The notes: generated by a model from the sequence alone, not told the origin. DNA of 64,000 nt from UBA2334 sp049653005 (GCA_049653005.1 JBASFL010000066.1:1-64000), one strand, 5' to 3'; shown: positions 17,109-26,368, counted from the stretch's first letter. A program made the numbers and translations.

Positions 17109-18653
17109 TCAGCTTTGGGTGCCGCGCAGTTTGAAAGCGCGCACCACCTGCTCCAGTTGAGCGGCCTGGTCTTGCAGCGACTGGGCTTCTGCGGCGGCTT
17201 CTTCTACCAGTGCGGCGTTTTGCTGCGTCACACCGTTCATTTCGGCGATGGCGCCGTTTACCCGTTCAATGCCCACGGTCTGTTCGGCACTGGCCGTGGC
17301 AATGTCGCCCACGATGGTGGTGACACTGCGGATGCTTTCCACCACCTCGTTCATGGTGTGACCCGCCTGGTGCACCAGTTGGGTGCCTGCGCTCACTTTG
17401 TCCACCGAGTCCCCGATCAGTGCCTTGATTTCTTGGGCGGCCGCCGCCGAGCGCTGCGCCAGGCTGCGCACTTCCGAGGCCACCACCGCAAAGCCCCGTC
17501 CTTGCTCCCCTGCCCGGGCCGCTTCAACGGCCGCGTTCAGCGCCAGGATGTTGGTTTGGAAGGCAATGGAGTCGATCACGCCAATGATGTCGTTGATCTT
17601 GCGCGACGATGCGTTGATGGCGTCCATGGTGTCCACCACCTGTGCCACCACCGCGCCGCCCCGCACCGCCACTTCCGAGGCCGACACCGCCAGTTGGCTG
17701 GCCTGGCGCGCGTTGTCGGCGTTCAGGTTCACACCCTCCGTCAGGTCTTGCATGGTGGTGGTGGTTTTTTCCAGGCTGGCCGCTTGTTGTTCGGTGCGGG
17801 TGGACAGGTCCATGTTGCCACTGGCAATTTGCTGTGACGAATTGAAGATGGTGTCGGTGCCCGCCCGCACCTTGCCCACAATTTGGGCCAGGCTGTCGTT
17901 CATGTCGCGCAGCGACTGCTGCAACTGCCCAATTTCGTTGTCTGACGTGACCGCAATGTGTTGGGTCAGGTCGCCCGAGGCGATGTTGTGCGCGGCTTGC
18001 ACGCCCGTTTCCAGCGGTTGTGTGACCACCCGGCGGATGAAGGGGTAAATCAGCATCAGCACCGGGATGGCCGTGATGATGGCCACCAGAATGGATTTCC
18101 AGCGCTGTGCAGCCTGCTCTTCGTTCATCTGGTTGAGCGACACCTTCATGCTGACCACGCCCAGCACGCTGTTTTCGGGCACCTGGTGGCAGCTCAGGCA
18201 GTCTTTGCCCAGTGAGTTGCGCAGGGCCAGGGTGGGACGCACGGCGCGCAGGTATTCACCGTCGGCATCTGTGTCCACGCGGAAATCTTCCTTGCCGCTG
18301 GCCATCACCTGCCGCTCCATGGCGTCGGGTTGGTTGTCGTCTTTGGCATCACCCGGGCCGAAGGTTTGCACCAAGGCCGGTGCGCGAAGCACCCGCACGT
18401 CGCGAATGGTGCCCAGTTGTTTGATTTGGTCCAGAAACACGTGCCGCTCGCCCACCGTGCCCGTCACCATCATGCCGGTGAGACCCGCCATGGTGGCGTT
18501 GTGCATGCTCAGGGAATAGTCCTGGGCTTGCTTGATGGCCGCGTCGCGGTACACAAACCCTTGCCAGACGATCACGCCTGTCCACACCACCGTCAGCGCA
18601 ATGGCAATGGTGATGAGAAATTGGACCCAAATTTTGTACTTGGCGGCGTGCAT
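17109..18653 (-). CDS. methyl-accepting chemotaxis protein with a periplasmic c-type haem motif
   Basis: A 514-residue chemoreceptor. TM1 is about residues 10-32, a periplasmic sensor 33-186, TM2 about 187-207, HAMP to about 260, then the signalling domain with the hairpin tip (IDSIAFQTNILALNAAVEAA, followed by RAGEQGRGFAVVASEVR). The sensor holds CLSCH at residues 152-156, a CxxCH haem c attachment motif near the second membrane helix. Receptors of this type can sense redox state, oxygen or nitric oxide. The C-terminus has no CheR/CheB docking pentapeptide. The ATG at 18653 places TM1 normally; the longer frame adds a non-conserved tail. Confidence 0.9.
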   Translation of the reverse strand: MHAAKYKIWVQFLITIAIALTVVWTGVIVWQGFVYRDAAIKQAQDYSLSMHNATMAGLTGMMVTGTVGERHVFLDQIKQLGTIRDVRVLRAPALVQTFGPGDAKDDNQPDAMERQVMASGKEDFRVDTDADGEYLRAVRPTLALRNSLGKDCLSCHQVPENSVLGVVSMKVSLNQMNEEQAAQRWKSILVAIITAIPVLMLIYPFIRRVVTQPLETGVQAAHNIASGDLTQHIAVTSDNEIGQLQQSLRDMNDSLAQIVGKVRAGTDTIFNSSQQIASGNMDLSTRTEQQAASLEKTTTTMQDLTEGVNLNADNARQASQLAVSASEVAVRGGAVVAQVVDTMDAINASSRKINDIIGVIDSIAFQTNILALNAAVEAARAGEQGRGFAVVASEVRSLAQRSAAAAQEIKALIGDSVDKVSAGTQLVHQAGHTMNEVVESIRSVTTIVGDIATASAEQTVGIERVNGAIAEMNGVTQQNAALVEEAAAEAQSLQDQAAQLEQVVRAFKLRGTQS

Positions 18654-18788
18654 GCGTGCTCCTGGTGCGGGGGCAACAACCGCCCGAGAGCCATTATTGG
18701 GTGTGTGGCCGCGGGTGCCCGTGTTTCTGCGCTGCCTTTGTGTTTCGTCAACAAACGGCGGTGTGTGGGTGTGCCGCCACCGCAACGC

Positions 18789-19460
18789 TCAACCCAGCGT
18801 GGCCCCGGCCAGTTTGACCCCAAACCCCACAAACAGCGCTCCCACGCCCGCCGTGGCGGTGGCCGATGCCCGCTGGTGGCGGCGAAACTGCGCGGCCAGC
18901 CGCGCCCCAGCAAATATCAGCAACGACAAATACGCCGCGCTGAACACCTGAACCACCACACCCAGCAGCAAAAAAGACAGGGCAGGGTGGTCATAGCCCG
19001 GGTCCACAAACTGGATGAAGAACGACACGAAAAACAAAATCGCTTTCGGGTTCATCAGGCTGATGAAAAACGCCGTGCGAAATGGCTTTTGTGCGTTGAC
19101 CTCGGGCTTGGCCGTTTCCCCGGGTTCGTTGGGGGGGCTGGCGTGGGCACCGCGCCGCTGCCAACCCGCCCAGGCGGCACGCAACAGGCCCAGGCCCATC
19201 CAGGCCAGGTAGCCCGCCCCGGCGTATTTCACGGCCATGAACAGCGCTGGCGTGGTTTGCAGCAGCGAGGCAGCGCCCATCACCGACAGCACCATCAACA
19301 CCGTGTCACCCGCAAACACGCCCATGGCCCCCCGGTAGCCCGCTGCCACGCCCCAGCGCGACGCAACAGACATCACGTAAATGGAATTGGGGCCGGGCAG
19401 CAGCACAATGAAAAGTGTGCCCAGCACAAAGGTGGTGAGGTCGGTGATGCCGTAAATCAT
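18789..19460 (-). CDS. leuE: LeuE-like leucine/amino-acid exporter (LysE family)
   Basis: A 223-residue membrane protein with six hydrophobic segments. It resembles E. coli LeuE along its length: the N-terminal LGTLFIVLLPGPNSIYVM, GVFAGDTVLM and SLMNPKAILFFVSFFIQFVDP match family landmarks. LysE-family proteins export amino acids; LeuE exports leucine and analogues. It is divergent from arfB with 36 bases between the starts. Specificity for leucine is inferred from likeness only. Confidence 0.78.
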   Translation of the reverse strand: MIYGITDLTTFVLGTLFIVLLPGPNSIYVMSVASRWGVAAGYRGAMGVFAGDTVLMVLSVMGAASLLQTTPALFMAVKYAGAGYLAWMGLGLLRAAWAGWQRRGAHASPPNEPGETAKPEVNAQKPFRTAFFISLMNPKAILFFVSFFIQFVDPGYDHPALSFLLLGVVVQVFSAAYLSLLIFAGARLAAQFRRHQRASATATAGVGALFVGFGVKLAGATLG

Positions 19461-19496
19461 GGTGCGGCCATTGTCGCGCAGGCCATACTTGCTGGC

Positions 19497-19910
19497 ATGA
19501 AGCCCGCCTTGTTCACCCTGCACGAAGACGAGATGACGTTCACCGCCATCCGTGCCCAGGGCGCGGGCGGGCAGAACGTGAACAAGGTGTCCAACGCCGT
19601 GCACCTGCGGTTTGATGTGCAAGCCTCTTCGCTGCCCGACGACATCAAAACCCGGCTGCTGGCGCTGAGCGACCAGCGCATCACCGCCGAGGGGGTGGTG
19701 GTCATCAAGGCGCAAACCAGCCGCAGCCTGGAGGCCAACCGGGCCGACGCCATCGCCCGCCTGCACGCCCTGGTGCAGGGTGTGGCCGTGCCGCCCAAGC
19801 CCCGCAAAGCCACAAAACCCACTTTCGGTTCGCGGCAGCGGCGGCTGCAGGGCAAGGCCACGCGCGGCCAGGTGAAGGCCCTGCGGGGGCGGGTGACGGA
19901 CGGGCAATAA
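19497..19910 (+). CDS. arfB: alternative ribosome-rescue factor B (peptidyl-tRNA hydrolase ArfB)
   Basis: A 137-residue single-domain release-factor-like protein. The catalytic GGQ is at residues 24-26 (RAQGAGGQNVNKV). The C-terminal tail from residue 100 is rich in Lys and Arg (KPRKATKPTFGSRQRR), as in ArfB/YaeJ, where it enters the empty mRNA channel of stalled ribosomes. It lacks the codon-recognition domains of RF1/RF2. The ATG at 19497 gives the family N-terminus. Confidence 0.92.
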   Translation: MKPALFTLHEDEMTFTAIRAQGAGGQNVNKVSNAVHLRFDVQASSLPDDIKTRLLALSDQRITAEGVVVIKAQTSRSLEANRADAIARLHALVQGVAVPPKPRKATKPTFGSRQRRLQGKATRGQVKALRGRVTDGQ

Positions 19911-20036
19911 GGCCGATTCGCTCGGTGGCGCACACACGTTCGAACACCCCGTTCGCGGAGAATGGCTGGCCCTACACTCCCCCGCTGACCGACCGCAATG
20001 GTGCGGCTGCAAACATCAAATGGATACTTGCCAGAC

Positions 20037-20921
20037 ATGGACATCACGCTGCTGATCAAAGCCGCCCTCATGGGCATTGTGGAGGGGTTGACCGAGTTTT
20101 TGCCCATTTCCAGCACCGGGCACCTCATATTGGCGGGCAGCTTGCTGGGGTTTGTGGACGCCAAGGCCAAGGTGTTCGACATCGCCATCCAGACCGGCGC
20201 CATTTTTGCGGTCATCCTGGTGTATTGGCAAAAAATCAAAGGCACGGTGGTGGCCTTGCCCAGCCAACGGCAGGCGCAGCAGTTGGCCGTGAACGTGGCC
20301 ATTGCCTTCACCCCTGCGGTGGTGCTGGGCCTGCTGTTTGGCAAGGCCATCAAGGCGCACCTGTTCACCCCCACGGTGGTGGCCAGCACGTTCATCGTGG
20401 GCGGCTTCATCATTTTGTGGGCCGAGGCACGACATGCCAGACGTTCGCAAAATATAGAGGCGATGACGTTGGATGAGCGCAGAAATGTTTTCGTTTCTGT
20501 TAGCCGACCTATTCAGTCTGCCGATGACATGACCTGGCAAGACGCCCTCAAGGTGGGCCTGGTGCAGTGTTTTGCCATGGTGCCGGGCACCAGCCGCAGC
20601 GGGGCCACCATCATCGGTGGCATGTTGATGGGTTTGTCGCGCAAGGCAGCCACTGATTTTTCGTTCTACCTGGCCATTCCCACCCTCGTGGGCGCGGGCG
20701 CTTACAGCCTGTACAAAGAACGCGCGCTGCTGAGCTGGGCCGATGCCCCCCTGTTTGGCGTGGGCCTGCTGTTTGCCTTTTTGAGCGCCTGGCTGTGCAT
20801 CCGGTGGCTGTTGCGCTACATCGCCAGTCACAGCTTTGTGGGCTTTGCGTATTACCGCATTGCGTTTGGCGTGTTGATTTTGGTCACCGCCCATTTCGGC
20901 TGGGTGACGTGGGCTGATTGA
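20037..20921 (+). CDS. uppP: undecaprenyl-diphosphate phosphatase UppP (BacA)
   Basis: A 294-residue membrane phosphatase that recycles undecaprenyl diphosphate for cell-wall synthesis. The two conserved loops are present: GLTEFLPISSTGHL and VPGTSRSGATIIGG. The ATG at 20037 gives MDITLLIKAALMGIVEG, the family start. Between the two halves, about residues 138-164, there is a hydrophilic stretch (SQNIEAMTLDERRNVFVSVS) with codon use unlike the rest of the gene (ATA, AGA, CGA, many A/T-ending codons). This looks like a small in-frame insertion. The gene is otherwise intact. Confidence 0.93.
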   Translation: MDITLLIKAALMGIVEGLTEFLPISSTGHLILAGSLLGFVDAKAKVFDIAIQTGAIFAVILVYWQKIKGTVVALPSQRQAQQLAVNVAIAFTPAVVLGLLFGKAIKAHLFTPTVVASTFIVGGFIILWAEARHARRSQNIEAMTLDERRNVFVSVSRPIQSADDMTWQDALKVGLVQCFAMVPGTSRSGATIIGGMLMGLSRKAATDFSFYLAIPTLVGAGAYSLYKERALLSWADAPLFGVGLLFAFLSAWLCIRWLLRYIASHSFVGFAYYRIAFGVLILVTAHFGWVTWAD

Positions 20922-20930
20922 TTCAAATGC

Positions 20931-20972
20931 ATAGCTTTAAATTCAATACAGAAAAGCGATAGAGCCTGTTTT
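20931..20972 (+). repeat. dispersed ATAGCT-N16-AAAGCG repeat, copy 2 (after uppP)
   Basis: ATAGCT at 20931-20936, 16 bases, AAAGCGATAGAGCC, then a T-rich tail. It fills the gap between the uppP stop and the DHH gene. Confidence 0.8.
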
Positions 20973-20976
20973 AATT

Positions 20977-21900
20977 ATGAAAAGTTCACGCTCTCTGCTG
21001 CCCCTGCGCCTGCACATCCAACCCAGCCGCACCGACACCCGCCCCCTGGTGCTGTTCCACGGCAAAGGCTGCCCCGACGGTTTTGCCGCCGCGCTGGCTG
21101 CCTGGTTGTTTTACGAAGGCCAGGCCGAGTTCCGGGGACTGGACCACGGCGAGGTGAACACCTTGGCCGACTTGGTGGACGTGAGCGGGCGCAGCGTCTA
21201 TTTGCTGGATTTTTCGCTGCCCGCCGAGCTGCTGGCCGCCATCGACGAACGGGCCGAACGCCTGGTGGTGCTGGACCACCACCAAAGCGCCGCCGACAAG
21301 CTGGCCGGGTTCACCTGCCGCTGCGGGGTGGTGCACTTCGACATGGGCAAAAGCGGTGCCCGCCTGGCCTGGGAATTCTTCTTCCCCGAGCGCGAGGTGC
21401 CTGCCCTGGTCGCCATGGTTGAAGACCGCGACATCTGGGCCTGGCAAATCGAGGGCAGTGCGGCGTTTTTGTCAGCCCTCGACATGGAAAAACAAGACTT
21501 TGCCCGCTGGGCCGCGTTGGCGCGGCTGGAAGGTGACGCGCTGGCCGCCTTCATGGCGCGCGGCCAGGCCATGGACGAAAAATTCAAAAAGCTGGCCGAT
21601 GAAATGGCCGAAGACGCGGTGCCTGTCGTGTTCAACGGCGAGCGGGGCCTGATGGTCAACGCCCCCAGCGCCTTTCACAGCCTGGTGGGCAACCTGCTCA
21701 GCCAACAATGCGGCACGTTTGCCGTGGTGTGGGCCGTGAACAAAAAAGGCGCGGTGAAAGTGGCGCTGCGTTCGGTGCGGGGTTACAGCGTCATCCCGTT
21801 GGCCGAAAGCATGGGCGGGGGCGGGCACGCCCAAGCGTGCGCGTTTCGCATGCCCGTGGCGCGGTTGCCCGAGTTGCTGAGCGGCACGTTCAACGCCTGA
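20977..21900 (+). CDS. DHH-family phosphoesterase
   Basis: A 307-residue protein of the DHH/DHHA1 superfamily. Metal-binding landmarks are HGKGCPDGFAA near residue 29, the DHH motif VLDHHQSA near residue 97 and the C-terminal GGGGHAQACAF, the DHHA1 substrate-binding loop. Relatives cleave short oligonucleotides or pAp-type nucleotides, but this subfamily has no settled substrate. It lies alone between uppP and the convergent hydrolase. Confidence 0.82.
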   Translation: MKSSRSLLPLRLHIQPSRTDTRPLVLFHGKGCPDGFAAALAAWLFYEGQAEFRGLDHGEVNTLADLVDVSGRSVYLLDFSLPAELLAAIDERAERLVVLDHHQSAADKLAGFTCRCGVVHFDMGKSGARLAWEFFFPEREVPALVAMVEDRDIWAWQIEGSAAFLSALDMEKQDFARWAALARLEGDALAAFMARGQAMDEKFKKLADEMAEDAVPVVFNGERGLMVNAPSAFHSLVGNLLSQQCGTFAVVWAVNKKGAVKVALRSVRGYSVIPLAESMGGGGHAQACAFRMPVARLPELLSGTFNA

Positions 21901-21913
21901 GCGTTGGCGGGGT

Positions 21914-22780
21914 TCAAAGCCCCCGCAGCACCTCGGCCACCACATTGGCGGTTTCTTGCGGCCGTTCCATGGGGAACAGGTGCGTGCCTTCGATCAGCCG
22001 CAGGCGTTCGGGGTGCTGGTCGGGGCGTACCACTTTGCGGGTCATGCCCATGCCCACCTGCTTCATTTCGGCCGAGCGGGTGCCCCCCACAAACGCCACC
22101 GGGCAGGGCAGCGGGTGGTGGCGCAGCAAGCGGTCCAGGTTGTGGGGCAGGCTGTTGTAGATGGCGGTTTCCACGTCGCGGTCAAAACGCAGCACGCGCT
22201 GTGTGCCACCGTCGGGCAGGGCCTGGTCTTCGGTGCCGTGGGCGATGTAGTCGGCCAGCACCTGGGGGTGCCAGGCCGCAAAGGCTTTTTTGTCTTGGAA
22301 ATGGGCCAGCGCCGCCGCTGCGTCGGGCCACTGGTGGCGGCGCTTGCGGCTGACCGCGCCGGGCGACAGGTGCCCCACCATTTGCGTGTGTTTGGCCACG
22401 GCCAGGGCCTTGGCTTTCCAGCCACCGAGCACGGGTGAATCCAGCAACACCACGCCTTGCAACCCTTTGCCCCCCAGTTGCGGGAAGCGGGCCGCGCACA
22501 TCAGGCTGACAAACCCGCCCAGCGAGTGGCCCACCAGGTACACCGGCCCCGCGTGGTTTCGCACCAGAGGCTCGGCAAAGTCGGCCAGTTGCTGCACCAG
22601 GTGCGGCCAGTTGCTGGTGACGGGGTAGCGCGGGTCGTGCCCGAAGCGGTCCAGCGGCACCACGGCCAAGCCATGGGCGTGCAGGCCTTCGAACACCTGG
22701 CCGTAGGTGGCCCCGGGAAAGCTGTTGCCGTGGCTGAAGATGACTAGCGGCTGGGCGGTGTGGGTGGTGGGCAAGGTCAA
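21914..22780 (-). CDS. alpha/beta hydrolase
   Basis: A 288-residue alpha/beta hydrolase. The nucleophile elbow GHSLGG gives catalytic Ser86, the oxyanion region is FSHGNSFPG, and the likely catalytic histidine is in EGTHLFPMERP near the C-terminus. It starts with TTG at 22780, and that start overlaps the Anbu stop codon (TTGA), so translation is probably coupled to Anbu. Substrate unknown. Confidence 0.82.
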   Translation of the reverse strand: MTLPTTHTAQPLVIFSHGNSFPGATYGQVFEGLHAHGLAVVPLDRFGHDPRYPVTSNWPHLVQQLADFAEPLVRNHAGPVYLVGHSLGGFVSLMCAARFPQLGGKGLQGVVLLDSPVLGGWKAKALAVAKHTQMVGHLSPGAVSRKRRHQWPDAAAALAHFQDKKAFAAWHPQVLADYIAHGTEDQALPDGGTQRVLRFDRDVETAIYNSLPHNLDRLLRHHPLPCPVAFVGGTRSAEMKQVGMGMTRKVVRPDQHPERLRLIEGTHLFPMERPQETANVVAEVLRGL

Positions 22781-23601
22781 ATCAGTTTTTCCGATTCGTT
22801 GCTGATTTTTCTCAGCGGCAGGCTGCGGCCACTGCCTGTCAGCAGGGGCACCTCGGTGTGGCTGCCGTCCCAGGTGGGGTCTTCGATGCTGTCAAACACC
22901 TCGCGCAGTTTCTGGCCCCAAGTGTTGTGCACCATTTTGAAATAGGGGTTGTGCTCGTCGATGCAGGTGATTTTGTCGCTGTGCAGGGCGTCGGCTTCGT
23001 ACACGGCCATGTCCAGCGGCAAACCCACCGAGAGGTTGGATTTCAGCGTGGAGTCCATGCTCACCAGCACGCATTTCGCGGCTTCGTCCAGCGGGGTTTG
23101 GGGCGTGATCACGCGGTCCAGCACGGGTTTGCCATATTTGCTTTCACCGATCTGGAAAAACGGCGTTTCGGGCGTGGCTTCAATGAAGTTGCCGGCCGAA
23201 TACACCTGGAACAGGCGCATGCCTTCGCCCTTGATTTGGCCGCCAAAAATCATGGACACGTTGAAGTCAACGCCCGATGCTTTCAGCGACGCACCGTCGC
23301 GCTCGAACACATGGCGCACGGCCGAGCCCAACACGCGGGCCGCGTCGAACATGCTGGGCGCGTTCCAGATGGTGATGGGCTCACCGTCTTCGTTCTTGAG
23401 CTTTTCCACCTGCAAAATTTCGCGCACCGACTGCGAAATGCTCAGGTTGCCCGCCGACAGCAGGCACATGAAGCGGTCACCCGGCTTCTCATACACGATC
23501 ATTTTGCGGAAGGTGCTGATCTGGTCCAGCCCGGCGTTGGTGCGGGAATCGGACAGGAAAACCAGCCCGGCGTTGAGTTTGACGGCGCAGCAGTAAGTCA
23601 T
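22777..23601 (-). CDS. Anbu proteasome-like peptidase (ancestral beta-subunit)
   Basis: A 274-residue protein whose N-terminus MTYCCAVKLNAGLVFLSDSR, followed by TNAGLDQISTFRKM, is the Anbu signature: removal of Met would expose Thr as the N-terminal nucleophile, as in proteasome beta subunits and HslV. The ATG at 23601 was preferred to one four codons upstream because only it puts Thr at position 2. Many Anbu genes sit with alpha-E, circularly permuted ATP-grasp and transglutaminase genes. Here the neighbours are mutS (12-base gap) and a hydrolase. The cell target is unknown. Confidence 0.88.
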   Translation of the reverse strand: MTYCCAVKLNAGLVFLSDSRTNAGLDQISTFRKMIVYEKPGDRFMCLLSAGNLSISQSVREILQVEKLKNEDGEPITIWNAPSMFDAARVLGSAVRHVFERDGASLKASGVDFNVSMIFGGQIKGEGMRLFQVYSAGNFIEATPETPFFQIGESKYGKPVLDRVITPQTPLDEAAKCVLVSMDSTLKSNLSVGLPLDMAVYEADALHSDKITCIDEHNPYFKMVHNTWGQKLREVFDSIEDPTWDGSHTEVPLLTGSGRSLPLRKISNESEKLI

Positions 23602-23613
23602 GGCAAATGGCAA

Positions 23614-26334
23614 TCAGTGGGCATTGCCCAGTTTTTTCAGGGTGTAAATTAGTTCCAGCGCATCGCGTGCGCTGAGGGTGTCAGGGTCGATATTGTGCAG
23701 GGCCGCCTCCACCGCGCTGGGCTCACTGCCTGCCGCCACCGGCGGCGCGGCAAACAAATCGACCTGTTGCTGTGCGTTGGCGCTCTGGGCTTCGAGCGCG
23801 GCCAGGGCATGGCGGGCGTGGTTGACCACCGCGCCAGGCACACCGGCCAGCTTGGCCACTTGCAGGCCGTAGCTGCGGCTGGCGGGGCCCGGTTCGATCT
23901 GGTGCAAAAACACGATGTCGTTGCCGTTTTCCGCCGCGCTCACGTGCACGTTTTGCGCGGCGTGGTGGGTGGCGGGGAATTCGGTCAGCTCGAAGTAGTG
24001 CGTGGCAAACAGGGTGAGGGCCTGCACCTTGTCGTGCAGGTGTTTGGCAATGCTGCTGGCCAGGGCGAGGCCGTCAAAGGTGCTGGTGCCCCGGCCAATT
24101 TCGTCCATCAGCACCAGGCTGTGGGGGCTGGCGCTGTGCAGTATCTGCGCGGCCTCGGTCATTTCCAGCATGAAGGTGGACTGGGCGTTGGCCAGGTCGT
24201 CGGCCGCGCCAATGCGGGTGTGGATGGCGTCCAGCGGCCCCAGCCGGCAGCTTTGCGCAGGCACGTGGCTGCCCATGCTGGCCAGCAGCGCGATCACGGC
24301 CACCTGGCGCATGTAGGTGCTTTTACCGCCCATGTTGGGGCCGGTGACGATGTGCATGCGTGCTTTGGGGCCCATCAGCGTGTCGTTGGGAATGAAGGCG
24401 CCGCTGCTGGTTTCGGCCAGCCGTGCTTCCACCACCGGGTGGCGGCCTGCGCGGATTTCAATGCCCGGCTGCGGCATGAACTCGGGCGCGCACCAGCCCA
24501 GGGTGAGCGAGCGCTCGGCCAGCGCGCACAGCGCGTCCAGCGCGGCCAGGCTGCGGGCCAGGGCGCCCAGGGCGGGCACAAAGGCTTGCATGCGGTCCAG
24601 CAGCTGTTCGTACAGCCACTTTTCGCGGGCCAGGGCGCGTTCCTGGGCGCTCAGGGCCTTGTCTTCAAAGGTTTTCAGCTCGGGCGTGATGAAGCGCTCG
24701 GCGTTTTTCAGGGTCTGGCGGCGGCGGTAGTCGTCGGGCACCTTGTCAATCTGGCCCTGCGTGACCTCGATGTAGAAGCCGTGCACCTTGTTGAACTGCA
24801 CGCGCAAGTTGGCAATGCCGGTGCGGGCGCGTTCGCGGGTTTCCAGCTCCAGCAAAAAGCCGTCGCAGTTGGTCTGGATGGCGCGCAGCTCGTCCAGCTC
24901 GGCGTCAAAGCCGTGGTTGATGACGCCGCCATCGCGCACCAGCGCGGCGGGTTCGGGCAGCAGGGCGGCGGTCAGCAGTTCGGCGCAGCCCGGGGGGGGC
25001 AGCAGGTGTTGGCCGAGTTGCACCAGCAGCGGGGGCGGTGAAAGCTGATTTGAAGCCAAATTGGCCTCTACCGCTTGATAGTATTCATTTGTTTGCTCTG
25101 CAAAAAATTGCCCTATTTGGGCCGATTTGTGCAGGGTTTGGGCCAGCGCCACCAGCTCGCGAGGGCGCACTTGGCGCAGTGCGGTGCGGGCGGCAATGCG
25201 TTCGGCGTCGGCACAGTGCTTCAGGGCTTGGCGCAGCGCGGTCAGGCCCTGGCCACCTTGCCAGGGGCGCAGCCAGGCCAGCGCGGCCAGGCGTTGCTGG
25301 GCGGTGTGGCGGTCGCGCTCGGGGTTCAGCAGCCAGTGCTTCAGCGCGCGGCTGCCCATGCCGGTTTCGCAGGTGTCGAGCAGGCTGAACAGGGTGGGGG
25401 CGGTCTCGCCGCGCAGGGTGTGCGTCAGTTCCAGGTTGCGGCGGGTGGTGGGGGGCAGGTGCACCAGCGCCTGGGGGCGGGCCACTTGCAGTTGGGTGGC
25501 GTGGGCCAGGTTTTTAAAGGCCGGGCCCTGGGTGTGTTCTGCAAAGTCCAACAGGGCGCTGGCGGCCGCGTGGGCCTGGGGCAAACCCTCGGCGTCCCAG
25601 GCGGCCAAGCTGGCGGCTTGCAGCTGGGCCAGCAGCTTCTGGCGGCCCAGGCCGCTGTCGAATTGCCAGGCCGGGCGCGGCGTGAGGCTGAGTGTGCCAC
25701 CGTTGCCCGCCACCAGCCGGGGCAGGGTCAACAGGCGGGCCTCGAACGCGGGCGACACGTCGGCCCCGTACAACAGCTCGGTGGGGCTGAGCTGGGCCAC
25801 CCAGGCGGGCAGTTCGTCGCTGGGGCATTCGGCCAGCTGGATCAGGCCTTGGGTCAGGCTCATCCAGGCCAGGCCGGTGGTGTTTCGCGGCCCGGGGTGT
25901 ATGGCCAGCAGCAGGTTTTCGGCTTTGTCGCCCAGCAGCTCGGCATCGGTCACGGTGCCGGGGGTGACCACGCGCACCACTTTGCGCTCCACCGGGCCTT
26001 TGCCGGTGACTTCGCCCACCTGCTCGCAAATGGCCACCGATTCGCCCAGCTTCAGCAGGCGGCCCAGGTAGGTTTCCAGGGCGTGAAACGGCACGCCGGC
26101 CATGACCACGGGTTTGCCCGCCGACTGGCCGCGCTGGGTGAGGGTGATGTCCAGCAGGCGCGCGGCTTTTTCGGCGTCACCCCAGAACAGCTCGTAAAAG
26201 TCGCCCATGCGGTAGAACACCAGCGTGGTGGGGAACTGGGCTTTGGCGGCGAGGTACTGCTGCATCATGGGCGTGTGGCCCTGGGCTTGCAGGTCGGCGG
26301 CGGTGGGGGAGGCGGGGGGCGAAAGCTGACTCAT
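23614..26334 (-). CDS. mutS: DNA mismatch repair protein MutS
   Basis: A 906-residue mismatch-recognition ATPase. The N-terminal mismatch-binding motif is present (QFPTTLVFYRMGDFYELF), followed by connector, clamp and ATPase domains with Walker A GPNMGGKSTYMRQ and DEIGRGTSTFDG. The ATG at 26334 gives MSQLSPPASP; a longer frame is not conserved-looking. Around residues 412-426 a copy of the dispersed repeat is read through in frame, adding peptide EQTNEYYQAVEANLASN in the lever region. It starts an operon with Anbu and the hydrolase, and is divergent from a sensor kinase. Confidence 0.96.
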   Translation of the reverse strand: MSQLSPPASPTAADLQAQGHTPMMQQYLAAKAQFPTTLVFYRMGDFYELFWGDAEKAARLLDITLTQRGQSAGKPVVMAGVPFHALETYLGRLLKLGESVAICEQVGEVTGKGPVERKVVRVVTPGTVTDAELLGDKAENLLLAIHPGPRNTTGLAWMSLTQGLIQLAECPSDELPAWVAQLSPTELLYGADVSPAFEARLLTLPRLVAGNGGTLSLTPRPAWQFDSGLGRQKLLAQLQAASLAAWDAEGLPQAHAAASALLDFAEHTQGPAFKNLAHATQLQVARPQALVHLPPTTRRNLELTHTLRGETAPTLFSLLDTCETGMGSRALKHWLLNPERDRHTAQQRLAALAWLRPWQGGQGLTALRQALKHCADAERIAARTALRQVRPRELVALAQTLHKSAQIGQFFAEQTNEYYQAVEANLASNQLSPPPLLVQLGQHLLPPPGCAELLTAALLPEPAALVRDGGVINHGFDAELDELRAIQTNCDGFLLELETRERARTGIANLRVQFNKVHGFYIEVTQGQIDKVPDDYRRRQTLKNAERFITPELKTFEDKALSAQERALAREKWLYEQLLDRMQAFVPALGALARSLAALDALCALAERSLTLGWCAPEFMPQPGIEIRAGRHPVVEARLAETSSGAFIPNDTLMGPKARMHIVTGPNMGGKSTYMRQVAVIALLASMGSHVPAQSCRLGPLDAIHTRIGAADDLANAQSTFMLEMTEAAQILHSASPHSLVLMDEIGRGTSTFDGLALASSIAKHLHDKVQALTLFATHYFELTEFPATHHAAQNVHVSAAENGNDIVFLHQIEPGPASRSYGLQVAKLAGVPGAVVNHARHALAALEAQSANAQQQVDLFAAPPVAAGSEPSAVEAALHNIDPDTLSARDALELIYTLKKLGNAH
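25056..25099 (-). repeat. dispersed repeat, copy 3 (inside mutS)
   Basis: On the minus strand AGAGCA, 16 bases, CAAGCGGTAGAGGCCAATTT. It is in frame and in sense orientation in mutS. The middle (AACAAATGAATACTAT) is very close to copy 4 in trmJ. Confidence 0.8.
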
Positions 26335-26368
26335 GGGGCAACGGGTGGGACGGGGGGCGTGTTCTATC

